From Saccharibacillus sp. O23 (GTDB taxonomy: Bacteria > Bacillota > Bacilli > Paenibacillales > Paenibacillaceae), in the NCBI RefSeq assembly GCF_002205895.1, contig NZ_NJDE01000006.1:62001-126000 (forward strand): a stretch of DNA of 64,000 nt, read 5' to 3'. Below are positions 63,568 through 64,000 of the stretch, piece by piece. Every line of letters starts with the position of its first letter. Position 1 is the stretch's first letter. The translations under genes were made by a program, and so were the position numbers. The notes under the pieces were generated by a model that was given only the letters and a program-made list of their open reading frames with translations, was not told the origin of the DNA and did no database searches.

Positions 63568-64000
63568 ATGCAGAAGGAATCGTGGAAAGAAAAAGTCGTT
63601 TATCAGATTTTCCCCCGCAGCTTCCAAGATTCCGACGGAGACGGAAACGGAGATCTTCAAGGCATCATTTCGCGTCTGGATTACGTCAAATCGATCGGCG
63701 TCGATACGATCTGGCTGAGTCCCGTGTACGAATCGCCTCGCGTCGATCAAGGGTACGATATTCGCAATCAGCGCGAGATCGACGACCTGATGGGCGATAT
63801 GGAAGATTGGCAGGCGCTGCTGCGGGAAACGCATGCGCGCGGGATGGAACTGTGGATGGATCTCGTGCTGAACCATACGTCCGACGAACATCGTTGGTTC
63901 AAGCGTTCCCGCAGCGACAAAGACAACCCGTACCGCGATTATTATATCTGGCGCGAAGGTTCGGAAGACGGCGGGCCGCCCAACAACTGGACCTCGTACC
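63568..64000 (+). CDS. Alpha-glucosidase / oligo-1,6-glucosidase, GH13 (5' part, cut by window end)
   Basis: The first 144 codons of a GH13 enzyme. ATG 63568 has AAAGGAG nine bases upstream. WKEKVVYQIFPRSFQDSDGDGNGDLQGI, YDIRNQREIDDLMGDMEDWQALL and the intact region I DLVLNHTSDEHRWFKRSR are standard for the MalL-type group. In contrast to the GH13 protein at 57190, Asp is kept in region I. The catalytic residues of regions II-IV lie beyond the window. It probably cleaves alpha-1,6- or alpha-1,4-linked glucosides. Confidence 0.88.
   Translation, partial: MQKESWKEKVVYQIFPRSFQDSDGDGNGDLQGIISRLDYVKSIGVDTIWLSPVYESPRVDQGYDIRNQREIDDLMGDMEDWQALLRETHARGMELWMDLVLNHTSDEHRWFKRSRSDKDNPYRDYYIWREGSEDGGPPNNWTSY

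Overview
The window looks like a chromosomal piece of a Gram-positive, endospore-type Firmicute of the Paenibacillaceae. The evidence is G+C in the high fifties, strong AGGAGG-type ribosome binding sites, frequent GTG/TTG starts, an SLH-anchored surface protein, a bacillithiol deacetylase pair (yojF-bshB2), a B. subtilis-like gdh, YesM/YesN-type regulators, CcpA-like cre sites and a Zur-box-preceded zagA. The gene set (sucrose, alpha-galactoside, alpha-mannoside and arabinan use) suits a plant-associated, Saccharibacillus-like organism, but the genus is an inference. No rRNA, tRNA, CRISPR array, prophage or intact insertion sequence was seen.

Layout: 0-3.4 kb holds melA (GH4), flanked by nested-hairpin repeats, an NlpC/P60 wall hydrolase and a small membrane protein. 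3.4-5.0 kb is a MarR-nitroreductase-monooxygenase group. 5.2-7.5 kb has small proteins and a secreted DUF3131/glucoamylase-like protein. 7.6-11.7 kb is a sucrose cluster (GH32 hydrolase, H+ symporter, LacI repressor) with a readable promoter and operators. 11.8-19.2 kb carries a soluble histidine kinase, the repeat-rich YhgE with a TetR regulator, an HD-GYP phosphodiesterase and OhrR. 19.5-28 kb has exported and membrane proteins, a repeat-built stalk protein and a chemoreceptor. 28-32.4 kb has yojF-bshB2, a UvrD-like helicase and HmoB. 32.7-38.2 kb has a second chemoreceptor and a mosaic SLH surface protein. 38.3-45.1 kb is a two-component system divergent from a CUT1 sugar ABC transporter that lacks its ATPase. 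45.3-50.5 kb has two unknown lipoproteins, LysR/CynX, zagA and an AT-rich patch with tiny genes. 50.5-64 kb is glycoside metabolism: GH38 with a divergent AraC regulator, gdh, a GH13 protein that lacks its nucleophile, two GH51 arabinofuranosidases with AraR-like boxes, and the start of a second GH13.

The sugar genes appear linked by carbon control: cre-like sites precede melA, the ABC permeases, the binding protein, the alpha-mannosidase and abfA. Local control is by a LacI repressor (sucrose), AraC (mannosidase), AraR-type boxes (arabinosides) and the YesM/YesN-like pair (ABC transporter).

The least explained structures are in the intergenic DNA. One is a family of nested hairpins whose two stems vary in sequence while a CTYTGATTRAG motif beside the inner stem is kept; copies flank melA and sit in the abfA leader. 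Two arrays of four CTAACGGA...CTTAG units, 31 kb apart, share about 50-70-50 bp spacing and the same ++-- orientation. A third array of four different GTTGAC units has 51-62-51 bp spacing. The strongest protein anomaly is the GH13 protein with Asn at position 199, where the catalytic Asp is expected.
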